Below, one piece after another: positions 12,334 through 56,200 of a stretch of DNA of 64,000 nucleotides; position 1 is the first letter of the stretch; every line of letters begins with the position of its first letter. Under the pieces are notes generated by a model. The model searched no databases and was not told where the DNA came from. It saw only the letters and a list, made by a program, of their open reading frames with translations. Source of the stretch: Bolinopsis microptera (taxonomy: Eukaryota; Ctenophora; Tentaculata; Lobata; Bolinopsidae); the NCBI RefSeq assembly GCF_026151205.1, contig NC_087082.1, positions 2,942,001 to 3,006,000 on the forward strand, read 5' to 3'. The position numbers were made by a program, and so were the translations under genes.

Positions 12334-14881
12334 TGACCCTTCCGGATGAACTCAACAAAGTAACGAAGTAACGAAAAAAGTAGTTGTTGGTTGTACTTGT
12401 ATAATTGTCATACGTTGTAGACCTGCCGCACACTCGTGCGTGGCTGTATCGTGGCTTTCGCCGCTTCGGCTTACTCTTAGTGAACAGTGAAACGCGACGA
12501 AAATGGGGGTCACGATGTGATACAACTACAAGTCGTATTGCAGGCATGATCGAATGAACCTGTCAAACTCATAGTCATATTAATATCGTAGTCATACGTT
12601 TAAGGGATATCTTTATTAAAAGGAAAAGAATAATTTAAAGTAAAATATTTTATAAGGTTGATAACTGATAACGCTTGACTCTTGAGCTTAATTAGCATTA
12701 AGTATTGTTATGTTGATGAAAAACGTGAATCATGATTCATGGTGTACTAATAGTAATGCTATCTAGTGCTACAGTTGTCTCACGTTGCGACCGGGACCTC
12801 AATCATCAATTATTTTTCAAATAGAGGCCGGGCTGCTTCGTGGCGGCCCAGGAGTGGAGTGGACACGCGCCGCGCGCATGTCAGGCTAGGCAGCGTCTGG
12901 CAATACTACAGTACTGTCAGTAAGTTTTTAATACCTCAAAATTAGATGATTCATCGCAGAAATTTCTATTCAAGAATGCACCCCAATTTATGATGCTTTT
13001 CAGACTACAAGTCCGCGGCCGATGGTGTCAAGTGTGCATTCTTCTTAGAGTTTTTCTACCAGTACAAAATTGCATTGGGCCGGGGACTATCATCAAAAAA
13101 ATTGGGAGCTAGGCACAGTTATTAATGAAATCCAGGGCCCTTTCTGCTTACAAAAAAAGGAAAAAAATCGTTCATGGTGATATGCATATTGTTAACCATT
13201 AACCGTTAACGGTTCACAAAAAACTAATACTAATAGTAATAAAACCATCGCCATCCAGGTATCCGGAGCCTTCTCTGTGCCGGGACGTAATGAGATTAAA
13301 TATGTTGCAGATGCAGATGAATAAAAAACACTCCTCGTGGATCGGATATGATTAATTGAAATGACACGTGGAAAAGCGCGAACACTCATTAAAATATTAA
13401 AGAAAGGACACGTATTATCATGCCGCGTGTTCTTTTAGGAAAATATTGATATCGGCTCGGCCAACTAAATACTGAGGGGAAATCGGGTAAGGCAACGACA
13501 TTTACAATTTAAGTTTAACTGTTTCCAATAAATATAACGTCAAGATTTTTTGCCACGAAATAAGGATATTGACATTGTCACATTGATATGCATTGATACG
13601 ATAACTTGATGTTATCACGTGACATTTATCGTCACTATGTAGTTGTACCTTCATTGAGATATAACCATATAAGCGTAGAGATTCATTCGCGTTGAAAGAG
13701 AACAAATACTCGACACGGATTGAAAGTCTGAATTTCACGTAAAATGACAGATTTTAATTTAAAATAATGTACCCTCCAACAGTGTTAATTAATTAAATGA
13801 GGGTTGAATTTTGATTCAAAGTAAAAAATTATGGGAATTACCATTTGTAAAATATATATTTCTAGTCAGATTTGGAATATACATTTGTTATTTCTAACTG
13901 TAAATGCTAATGAAAGTGTCAATTCTGCCCGCTTAATCTTATGTAATGTTATGATGTGTGAGCCTCATAACTAAGAGTAATTTTTCATCGATTCAACTGA
14001 AATCTAATTGTATGCAATCCGCAGTGAGTATAAAGAGGAACAAGATATTATTGATAAGTTAGGATGTAGAAATGAAATCAATAACAATAATATCAGCGAT
14101 ACATGAACAACAGCTATAATAAGTATAAAATAATAAACAATAAGTACTCCGAATACTAAACAGCATAAACAAACTCAGAACATTGCTAATGCTACTATCC
14201 ATTCTAATATATATATAAAGCTTTGTTTGAGGAAATTTAAGAAATCAGCGTTGTTTTAATTTATCTTCACCATTTAAGCATTTAGCTCTGTACTGTAGAA
14301 AGTATGAATTTCATTTGACTATGACGACAACGTTGTAAGTATTCTGATTTCCTAATCGATACTTTTTACCGCATCGAAAAATATCAATAACAACCAAAGT
14401 TATGAATAATCATAGAGTGAGCGCAAATGCGAACTAGTTATGAATATGACGTATCATAAACTTAAACTTAAAGCATGGCAACACTAGTTGCTAACAGTAA
14501 CCTGTGCTTGCTCGCGCACGTGCAATCTCTTGTTGTTGCTACGCAACGACGCAGTTAACCTTAAAATATCCTAAAATAACCTAAAATATCGCCATTATTG
14601 TAACGTTTATTTTACCTCACTTCCGACATTAATTATAAAAAATCTAAAGCCTAAATCAGGATTCTAAGAATGCTATAACGGGTGCATTTCCTTTTTCTAC
14701 AATCTTGCTAAAAATCGCGAAGTCAGAACGAAGGGTCGGTTTTTGGTCAATTTTCAGTGTTTTTTTCCTATGTCCCCGTTGTCGGGGGGATTTCGTCAAA
14801 ATATAATATAGATATATGTAACGCTGGACTAGTTAGTCGAATAAAGCGTTAAAATCATTACACATTTATACCGGAGTACCG
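12334..14881. other. Intergenic, 3' flank of PGAP1
   Basis: There is no further gene. The end next to PGAP1 should hold its 3' UTR: reading the minus strand, AATAAA occurs at 14612-14607, about 270 bp past the stop, and is a candidate poly(A) signal. The motif ACTAATAGTAAT near 12748 and 13228 also occurs near 660, perhaps as part of a dispersed repeat. Confidence 0.4.
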
Positions 14882-45364
<30,483 letters not shown>

Positions 45365-45737
45365 TCTTCAACTACTGGCAGAGTTGTGGATGTTACTTAG
45401 TGGTGTTAATCTTCTAAATGGCCTCGAAGAATTTGAATTTCTGGAACGATTTCTGGTGAGTTTGAATTTGATTACAACACTGTGATTACCCGTTAAAGGA
45501 AATATATTAATTTTCGTTGCATTTACTGCAGCAGATCAAAACATGACCTCCACGACAAATACAATGATTTCATGAAATTTGATATCTTACAGGATCCAGA
45601 ATTTTAGTGATGAGATGCAAACAACGTTTCATAAAAAGATAAAATTTGTAGCTTTAAATTATTAAATTATCTGCAATTGCATGCTCAAAAGATGTTAAAG
45701 GTTTAAGAGAATAGATAAGAGAAAACATTTAAAAAGG

Positions 45738-46565
45738 TCAGTGACTAAGAACTGGCAAATTACCCCTGACACCATCAACATACAAATCTAATCTTTCCCT
45801 CAGATTCATTTTCTCTAGCATCGGTTTTTCAACAAGGGACACATTCTCAAACTTCTCATACCACACAGGTGCCATATCATCATGGGAATGGCACACCTTC
45901 TCTGAAGAATCAATCTGAATGGTGTACCCAAACAACGGACAGTCCGTCACCAACGACTCGTACTCACCGCCTTCTCCACAAACGTTGAAACCAAACTTTT
46001 GGTTAATACTGCTGAAATGTGGTAACAGGTCCGAAGCCTGTTGACCAACATGAGATTTGCCCAGACCTATACTTGCTACTTTTATAATCCTTATCTGAAG
46101 TTGGGTGTCAATCATTTCTTGTAAAAGCGTTTCTTGTTCCCGTTCCCAGAGAGGCGCTATACTGACCAGACCCAGCCGCGCGCACACCTCCTCAACTCGG
46201 TTCTTCTGGTAAGTAGAGAAAATAGCACCACTACACACAGCAGTGATCTGTGTTTCCTTCTTAATCTCACTGAGCAGCTCATACAAATCCTCCACCTCAT
46301 CATTCTCAGTCCTCTCATAACCCAAATCCTGAGCTACAGGTGTGCCTGATATCTCTCGCTCATACAACTTCACACCAAGCGCACGTGACACGAACTCAAC
46401 CACGTTGGATCCGACTGATTGGTACATGTAGCTGTCTAGCTCCTCTTTGTTGGGAGGAGGTTTGAGGTGGGCCAGTGCTACTACATCGTGTCCAGCACTG
46501 ACACACTGGTGTATGGTGTAGGTGCTGTCCTTACCCCCGCTTACTAGAGCCACTACCTTGTGCAT
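45738..46565 (-). CDS. DPH6: Diphthine-ammonia ligase DPH6
   Basis: DPH6 uses ATP and ammonia to amidate diphthine, the last step in making diphthamide on the His of translation elongation factor 2, in the cytosol. The 275-residue frame has the N-terminal PP-loop SGGKDS at residues 10-15, which binds ATP, and the family motif GEGGEYES in the C-terminal half. Human DPH6 has 267 residues, so this is full length. It has the short animal form without the extra C-terminal domains seen in fungi. It is one uninterrupted exon, unlike its neighbours. It lies 373 bp upstream of the PGAP1 start codon and 698 bp downstream of the OPLAH stop, all on the same strand. The start is the ATG directly before HKVVALVSGG. 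Confidence 0.96.
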   Translation of the reverse strand: MHKVVALVSGGKDSTYTIHQCVSAGHDVVALAHLKPPPNKEELDSYMYQSVGSNVVEFVSRALGVKLYEREISGTPVAQDLGYERTENDEVEDLYELLSEIKKETQITAVCSGAIFSTYQKNRVEEVCARLGLVSIAPLWEREQETLLQEMIDTQLQIRIIKVASIGLGKSHVGQQASDLLPHFSSINQKFGFNVCGEGGEYESLVTDCPLFGYTIQIDSSEKVCHSHDDMAPVWYEKFENVSLVEKPMLEKMNLRERLDLYVDGVRGNLPVLSH

Positions 46566-47263
46566 TGTGAGCTGGGTGGAGTTGTGGAGTTGTTAGATAG
46601 ACGTACAAAATTATTAGTTATTTTTTAAACTCAAGTTTGGATATGCTGAAATGTACATAATTATGATTGTGTGAGCATTATTATTCGTAATTTGTAATTT
46701 TATATTAGGGTAACCACTAACCAAAGTTAAGAAATGTTATACTCTGGTGTATATCCTGTATCATCATTTAAGGACAGTAAAACATCTTCGAGCGGATAAA
46801 GTTTAATAAGTTATGATTTATAATAAGTAATAACAGTCCTATTTTCATTAGGAAAAAAATTAATAAACCCGTACGTACATACTACATAATCTATAATAAT
46901 CAATAAATGAATATTCAAAAATGTTTTAAATCAATAATTTAAAAAATCAGCTAAGCAGCTAAAAACCGATCACAACCAAGATAAAAATGATTTCGATACT
47001 TATTTTACACATAAGAACAAAACTTTCTCAAATTTAAGTCACACTAACTTTTAACACATATAAAAATGATGACATAAATAATTTTAAGCTTGAAGGTTTA
47101 AATATTAGCATAATAATAAGTCAGTATCGTAATTGCTGAATAAATTAACCGAATTGAAAATGATATGGTTTGAATATTATAAATTATTCTTCGCACCATG
47201 GTAGGTAGGTATCAAATCATGCTATATCATATCAATAAATAATAATACTTAATGTTCAAGTGT
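46566..47263. other. Intergenic between OPLAH and DPH6
   Basis: AT-rich DNA without a feature. It should hold the OPLAH 3' UTR and the DPH6 promoter. Confidence 0.5.
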
Positions 47264-50200
47264 TCAAGCGGACTCTTGATTACGAGTATACTGAGCGACA
47301 CTGCCCCTCACTTCAACTTTTCTCAGCTTAGCAGGCATGTCCTCACGTGCAGTATCACGTGCATTGTCACGTGTGGTACCACGTGGTTTCTGTCCGTTAT
47401 CAGGGTGACCCCATCCTCCACCCCCTGGTGTCTCCAACAGGAACACATCCTGAGATAAGATTAAATAAATTTTCGAACCAATTTTATCATCAGTATTCAG
47501 TAGTAGCCGATAACAAATAGTTACAAACTTATTAAGTCCAAAAATTGATTAAGACTTTAAAATAATCCGAAATAATGGATGATTTAAGTTATAAAATCTT
47601 GAAAATGAGCTACTAGATTAAAAACGACTAACCCCGGGCACAACTTGAACAGCACACTTAGCCCCCAAGTTAATAACCTGACCATTACACCTCTCTAGCA
47701 CATTCCTGCCCCTAGCTCCACAACCACCACCCTGCATACCATACGGCTGAGTAGACCGTCTCTCTGTCAGACAACACAGGGTGAGGTCTCGTCTGAAGCG
47801 CAGTCTCCGCACCATGCCGTCTCCACCTGGGTGTAGTCCTGTTCCTCCTGATCCGTGGCGTAGAGAGAAGTGGTCAACTAACACCGGGTATCTGGGTTAA
47901 GTGGCAGGTTTATTGTTTACATGTCACGTGATAACAGGCATTATTAGACTGGTCACTGAACAATCAGTTTTAAACATTTCTATTGCTCATCCGATCGTTC
48001 AAATGATCACTCCAGTTTTAATTTTAGAGATTAAATTTCTAGCCTGAGCTGAAGCATCTGCCAGAAACTAGCATTTTATTCCAGTAACTATAACAAACCT
48101 CGTCTCAATGATTTCAGGGTCAGTGATACGAGTATTGGTCATGTGAGTGTGCACCCCTGATCTGCCGCTCCAGTCTGGTCCTGCCCCTGAACCCCCTCCT
48201 ACAGTCTCATAGTAACCTCCTTCTTCGCTACCAAACGTTATGTTGTTCATGCAGCCCTGGAAAACAATATTTCTTTTTTAAACTGATCACATGGAATGTA
48301 ACGGTAGAGTTTTTAAAGTAGATTTAATTTATCTGAAGTCGATAGCAAACTATTGCTCGAAGATTTTTATAAAAGTAACACAATATAGAAATGGATTTTT
48401 TCTCAAGCCTTTTTAAAAAAACTACATTTAAAGTAACCTGCGAAGCAGCACAAGTGGAGAAAGCGCTGAAGATAACATCTACAATACGCTGAGAAGTAAG
48501 AACATTGCCTCCAATAACAGCTGCTCCCGGGTGAGGATCTAGAACACTACCTGGTGGGGTGGGGGTTAGTAACACGGCCCTGGTAACGAGCCAACTATTA
48601 TAACTTAATTTTTTATATACTTATAATGTTTTAATACTTTCAACACTACTATATAACAAATAATTTGAGGCTCTAGCGATGTATTAAACGAAGTTTCCAA
48701 GCCAAATTTGTGTAACGCCAAGGTGTATGGACACCTCATCAGAGCATCTGATAAGATAGCTGCACGGAGGATGAGACTCGCAGGTCATTTAGCCAGACAT
48801 GAAGAACTATTGAGTCATCAACTTCTCTTCTGGGAACCCCTTCAAGGACATCGTCGAAGGGGAAGACCACATCTCACATACATTGACATCCTTCGGAAGG
48901 ACACGGGGCTTGACGACAGCAAAGAGATTAACAAACTCATGCTGAATAGACAGATTTGGAAGAAGACTATTTCTGTTCGGACGCTGAAGCCGCCCTAAGT
49001 CGAAGTAAGTCGAGTAAGTCGAGTTCCCTTCGTGTCAAAAATCAATCAAACTATTATAACTAGTACTACAAATCATAGATAACAGTAGATTTAGATACTT
49101 TAAAACTATTCTGATGTCCGACTATTCAGTCACTTCAAAAAAACAAACCTTTGGGTATTTTCACGGTGATAGGAATAAGGCAACCCTGGTTGAGGGGAAT
49201 GTCATAGCCCACCATGCACCTCAAACAGTAGATTATAGCAGACAATGTTATGGCTCTGGGTGTGTTTAGATTTCCTATAACCTGCAGGGGAGGCAGATAT
49301 CAAAACCTTAATAAAATTGCAATGTTTCAAGTGTATTTCTCTGGAAATCGAAACAAGCCAAGCCAAATCGGTGATTGGCTAAAAACAGACAACCATATAT
49401 TTATTAATGTTGCGAGTAGAAGGAACCTCTCAAGTAAAATGCCGAATAAGGCCCCCCCCCCCCCCCCCCCCCCCGAATAACCAACCTGAGGACTTGTACC
49501 GGAGAAGTCGAACACAGCACCCCCGCACTTAGGATCCAGCTCTACACGGAGAGTAATGGGACTACCATCGTCCAGTTGGTCTGATGCTGTCAGTACACTT
49601 TTACCACTCCGCGACATCGCTTCTTTAGACACCTGGGCAACTTGTTATAAGCGGTGTACCAGATATTGAACACCAGATATTGAATACCAGATATTGAATA
49701 TCAGATATCGGGCTGTATTCGATGTCGGCTCTAAAGTAATAGATAACTAGAACGAAATTGGATCTTTTAGTCGTGAAAATGTTGTGCAATGCTGTAAACA
49801 ATATACATTTGTGCACAACTGATAATTAAGTCGATCAAGTGTTAACTTAACCTTGATGCATTAAGAAACACATTATAATTTTAACAATGCACTGTCAGGT
49901 TCTTGATCTAATAAGTTTACTTCTTTAGAGAGCTAGAGCCTAGAGGCTCTATATTTTACAAAACTTGCTTCAAAATATTATGTTGATAATTGATCACATC
50001 TACAGAAATAATAATAAAAAATTGTATTCTGAACTAAGGGATAACTTGAGAGATTAGTTCATATCAGTCTAGTCATACCTTTTTCATGAGTTCCCTTACA
50101 GACATCTCAGCAGTTGTTTGAATGTGTACCATGTACGCCTGTACCACCTCTACTGTGTACTCTCTCATTAGCTCCTGTATCAGTAACACGCCTCGGTGAT

Positions 50201-53200
50201 TTGCTGCCACCTGAGTTGAAGTTGATCAATGTTAATCTAGTAAGCGCATTACACACAAATTACAGATTAGATACTCAATACTGCCATTGCTGCCTTTGTT
50301 TTAAATCAAAATAAACTGTGGTTGTTGGGGGGATCGATATAATTTTCGGAACCTGTTCTTATAACCATTGTAAAAAAGGAACTTATTGAATGAAAAAATA
50401 CTAAATCATCAAGTTGTGGATGAAAAACCTGAGCCTTGAGATCAGAGATATTATCAGGCAGATTCCTACTCCCAGAATTCCCAGGATACTTCCCAGGCTC
50501 CATCAGTATCTCCGTCACCCCCGCTTCATCAAACTTGCCATCTTCAACCAACTTGAAACTGTAAACAGCAGCCCCTTCCTCCTGGAGGGTCTGAGACATG
50601 GGCGGCATGGAGCCTGGAGTCAGACCACCAATATCCGCATGGTGACCACGTGACGCTACAAAGAACACCGGCTCTTTAAAGTCAGGGTAGAAGACCGGGG
50701 TGATGACTGTCATGTCAGGAAGGTGGGAGCCACCAGCACACGGGTGGTTGCTTAGCAGCACATCACCATCCTTCAGGTCACCTGCTCGGTATTCCAGCTG
50801 GAACTTTACCGCCTCCTGCATAGCACCCAGGTGCACTGGAATGTGGGGAGCATTTGCCACTAACCCACCTCCTGCATCAAACATTGCACAGGAGAAATCC
50901 AGACGCTCCTTGATGTTCACAGAGATGGAAGTACGCTGTAGGACCCGGCCCATCTGCTCTGCTGTGCTCATGAAGCGGTGAGAGAAGATGCTGAGTTGTA
51001 TCGGATCTAGCTCAGTAGACAGTTCCCGACCTGCTGCATCACCTACATCTATCTTAATATCACCTGAGTTCGTTACAGTAGCGGTGGAGCCTGGTTCAAC
51101 TAGAATAGTACTGTTTTTATCCAGAAGTATGGCTGGTCCCACAATGTTAGCTCCCATGTTGAGCGACTTCAGCTGGACTAACCTTGCATTCTGAGCTCCA
51201 CCTTTGAAGAACACTTCAACTGATTTATCCCGGACATCATTACGTTCCCCAAGCTTATCATCTAATCTTATTTCACTCTTGCCAATGCCTCTTACTCGAA
51301 CATTATCCACAATGATAGCTCTATTTTTGAGGGTGAACCCAAACTCGATGAGGTAGCGCTCCTCAAAAGACTTCAAGTAGCCCCCAGTTTTACAGGTGGC
51401 AGAGGGGTATGATGCTGGGCACATCAGAGCACAGTCGGTTCCATCGTATCTGAAAGTGAGGATAATGTCTAACTGATACAGGACACCCAACATAATATCA
51501 TAGAAGGAATTGGGATTTAAAGGTATACCAACCAGATAATAAAACGTTTATGCTTACAGCGCAGCCGACGGTATATAAAAATAATGATAAACCGTCCAAT
51601 TATTAATTACACAGTTGATTGTTAATCAGTTATATTATAACAAATATAATAATTCTCAATGATTCAGTTAGAATGTTCAGGGAGATCTGGTTACCTCAAA
51701 TGTAAGTAGGGGTCAAGAATAGGTTCGTCAAATCCCTGCTCTCCGAGTTTCTCACGACACTCCTCCTTCAAACTCTCCATCATAACATCAACCTTACCCC
51801 AGTTCTCCGCACTGAACTTCACCCCACAGTGTCTCTGTGTATCGTGTACCACGTCAGCTAGTGCCATGCCGTACGCGGACAGTATGCTGCTGTACTTGTG
51901 CACGTAGACTGTGTTCATGCCGAGGGATCGTGCAATGCTGCACGCGTGTTGTCCGCCCGCGCCACCGAAACAAGCCAGGGCGTGCTGGGATGTGTCGTGA
52001 CCTGGGTAAGTCATGTTTAGGAGGAGGCTAAACATATACATTTTAAATGATCAGATTACGTTTGCGAGGTTGGATTACTTCGATAACAAATTATGATTGA
52101 GTTATTGATTTCACATACAAATTCATTCACTTAAAACAGCAGAAAGAGCAAAATCACCATGGTTTAAAATGGATATGATACCACCTACCGGATACCTAGA
52201 AACAATAAATTCAGTAAAGTTAGTAAAGTTAATACTAAAAGCTACCTTTTGCCTGAGTAAGGGCCCGTATAGGTCTACACATCGTCTCATTAGCCACATC
52301 TATAAAACCCAGAGCTACCTCCTCAACCGTCATCTCTTTCTCCAAATACCCACTAATCTCCCTCCGCAGCACTTCAAACTTCCTTTTGGTAGCACTCACA
52401 TTCAGTGGCTCATCCTCTCCTGGTCCAAATATATTGGGGAAATGTTCGGGTCTCAATCTACCCAGGATAAGATTAGCATCTGTAACGGTGAGAGGACCCC
52501 CTTTGTTGTAGCAAGTAGGACCAGGGTTAGCTCCAGCACTCTCAGGGCCGACTACAAAGAGTCCGGCACGGAAGGTGATACAGGAACCTCCACCTGCTGC
52601 CACGGTGTTGATGTCCAGCTGGGGTGCTTGGATGCTGATACCTGGAGAATAATGGGATCAATTTTCATTGTCAGCTCATAAATAAGAAATTGTAAAGATA
52701 GAAATTGCATCAAACCTAAATAAATAAGTAAAAATTCTCAAACCTGCAGTTGTAGTTTCAAACACATGCTCGTATTTGCCAGCATATCGAGACACATCAG
52801 TAGAAGTGCCCCCCATATCAAACCCTACGAGGGGTGTGTCAGCGGGGGAAGTCTGAGCGTACCCAACTACCCCTCCCGCAGGACCAGACAGGATAGCATG
52901 GCTACCGGTGAAGGTAGACGCTCGGGTTAGACCGCCGTCAGATCTCATGAACAGCAGTGGAACGTCCTAGAGAAGGGTAATGATTTACGAGTGGAAGTTG
53001 CTTTGGTACGATCTATAATCATAGACGGATCAATATTATTAAATTACACTGTCGACTACAGTTTAACTTACCTTGAGGTTGTTTTTGAAGTTTTTCATGA
53101 ATCCTGACAGGTAAACTTGTATGTGGGGAGTTAGATACGCGTCCGCACAAGCTGAAATCAGGATGTTCAGATGTCGGATCAAAAACAAATTTGTGTGATG

Positions 53201-56200
53201 TATTCAAAAATATTACATATTCGGTCGATAAGAACAAGAAGAATCGATGAAATGGTTTGTTTTCAACTTTAGAAAGTACAGATAATCAACTTTTACTATT
53301 AACAATACCTGTATGTCCTCTGGGGACTATCTTTATCATCTCCATTATTTTGTGAGAAAGTGAAATGTTGGTGAAGCCCAGCTGCTTGGCAATCTCCTCT
53401 ACCTGCAGCTCGTGATCTGCGAAACTACATAATTGTTAGTCTGGACCAGAAAACTTCAGAACACAGCTGGTGATATTTTTAGAACTGTTCATGCTTTACG
53501 GTGGATTTGCAACGTGGGTAAATTGTTTTATCAATGTTTTTCACATTTTAAAAAAAAAATGGTAAATGTGTGAACAAATTTTATAATTTTTGCAGATAGG
53601 AGCGGGTAGGGCGATTGATATTTACGATTAGACAATCGTAAATTCGCATATAAATGTGGTCATTGTACGCTCACAAGTCACAATACAAATGGCCAAAATT
53701 ATTTATTTATAATTTTGATAATTTTCATTCAATTGAGCTTGTATTATATGTATCGACATATATCGTTTTTCAGTTATATAAGTTACCTAATATCTATTAA
53801 TTATTCTAGTATTTGTGATTAATTTGTATTGATTTATTATTTGTGACTTATAAATTAGTAACCATTATTTTACCGTCTAAAAAATTTTTTGTCAAAAATT
53901 AATTTTATGAAGGAGTAAGTTGACAAAAGATGCGCATTCGTATATTCATTTATTGCATGTTTAATTTGTTTTTTGTGTTTAATTTACGATTATTTGCATT
54001 TGAGATTCTGCGATTAAATTTATTTTGTTGATTGTAATGTTGTGATATTGCATAATTTATTGTAAATGTAATATATGTTTTCAGAAAATTATGTAATGTA
54101 ACGTGATGGAGGTTCTTTAAGCGGGAAATTCCAGTCCAAACCCTGGAAACATGACATAAAGGATTTGTTTTACTTGTTGCATGAAAAGCACTAATATTAT
54201 ACATGTGGCCCATAAGTGACTACCCACACGCAACCTCTTAATAACTCACGTAATTCGTCTCCAAATTGCACCAAAATTTCAGAGATTATAGATATGGGTC
54301 AAACTTAGATTTCCTGAAAGTTTCGTAAGCCACGCCCAATTACAGTGTGCGTGGCGTGACACTCCCTCTTTTTCACTATTGTCTTCATAAAATGAGAACG
54401 CTTTAAGCTAAGAACTCAAAATTTTTTGCACACATTTGGCTTGATAATTGAAAACTTTTCCAAAAGTTTCAAGTTCATTGGTTTAAATATGGCTGAGTTA
54501 TGACCATTTTAAAATCCATCGGATATGTGATCCGAGCACTCAGTCAGTGATATTTGCACTCAATTAGTGATCTCGTCACCCAATCTGATCAAGAGTAATT
54601 GCGTTAGCGTGTATTAATGAGGTTCATTAGGCTTTGATTGGATACCGATGATGACTTTGCTAGAAAGGAAAACACAAATTTTTAGGATAAATCAATAAAT
54701 GAAATCAACTAATAAAAATTCCCACACAAAAACAATTCAATAATTTCAATTAAGATGTTCAAATTGTCGTCCCCCAGCTGCAATCACCTTGAGGCACCGC
54801 TTCTTCACACTCCGACAAGCGTTCGTAGCAAACGCTGGGTCCATATTATGGATGATGTCGATCAGGTGGTGCTTTAGCTGCGTGATGTTTGCAATAGGAT
54901 ATCTCTTATAGAGTTGGTCCTTCACCCACCCCCACAGGAAGAAGTCACACGGTGTAAGGTCAGGACTTCTAGCCGGCCAGTGTGTTCCAAGATGTTGTCC
55001 GATGGTTCTGTGGGCGAACTTGTTAGCGAGGAAATTCTGAACTGGTCGAACGATGTGAGGTCGAGCTCCATCCTGCATGAACCACCAGTCCGTGGTGAGG
55101 TAGGGGTTGTTGAAGGAGAACTGCGACAGATCAGGATAAAACTTGTTCTCCAGCAGATCCATATAGCGAACTCCGTTGACTGTCACTCTACTTCCGTTTT
55201 CTTCGTAAAAGTAAGGTCCTAGGATTCCACGAGAACTGATGGCGCACCAGATCGTGACCTTTTCAGGAAAAGCCGTTCTCTCCACCACTTCATCCGGTCT
55301 AGTAGAGCCCCAGTGAATTGCATTCTGGAAGTTGACATATCCGTTTATATGGCAGTGAGCCTCGTCGCTGTACCAGATTTCGTCCTCAAAGTAGGGATCC
55401 ACATTCTGCTTGGACAGGAATGTGTTGGCGAAATCTATCCTCGATTGGAAATCACGGTCCAAAAGTTTGTGTTTCTTTGTGATTCGGTAGGCCTGGTTAG
55501 AAAGGTCTTGCTTTAGGATTCGCTGAAGGGTTGTTCTGCTGATGTCTAAGGCAGGAGCTCGTTTCCGGGTGCCAATCTTAGGTGTGTCCATCACGTCACC
55601 AACAACCATCGTGATGTTTTCTACAGTCCTCGCAGTTCGTCTTCTGCCGACTCTTCGCCGATCGTGTGCAGAAAACGTAAACTTGATCTTGTGATGATCG
55701 CGTTTTAGGTGCTGTCAGCTGTATAGGCCGGCCCATAAGCAGGCTGCAACCAATCAAGCGGTGCATGTGAGCCAAACAGGCCATTAACCAAGTGACGAGA
55801 TCACTGACTGAGTGCTCGGATCACGTATCCGATGAGTTTTGAAATGGTCATAACTTAGCCATATTTTAACCAATGAACTTGAAACTTTGGGAAAGGTTTT
55901 CAATTATCAAGCCAAATGTGTGCAAAAAATTTTGAGTTCTTAGCTTAAAGCGTTCTCATTTTATGAAGACAATAGTGAAAAAGAGGGAGTGTCACGCCAC
56001 GCCCACTGTAATTGGGCGTGGCTTACGAAACTTTCAGGAAATCTAAGTTTGACCCATATCTATAATCTCTGAAATTTTGGTGCAATTTGGAGACGAATTA
56101 CGTGAGTTATTAAGAGGTTGCGTGTGGGTAGTCACTTATGGGCCACCCTGTATATTTATACATGTTATATGCGACGATTAATTATCTAAATTCAATTTTG

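Noticed and set aside
13192-13389. Minus-strand frame with a hydrophobic stretch (MVLLLLVLVF)
   Set aside because: The stretch is created by an ACTAATACTAATAGTAAT motif; no splice sites or family support.
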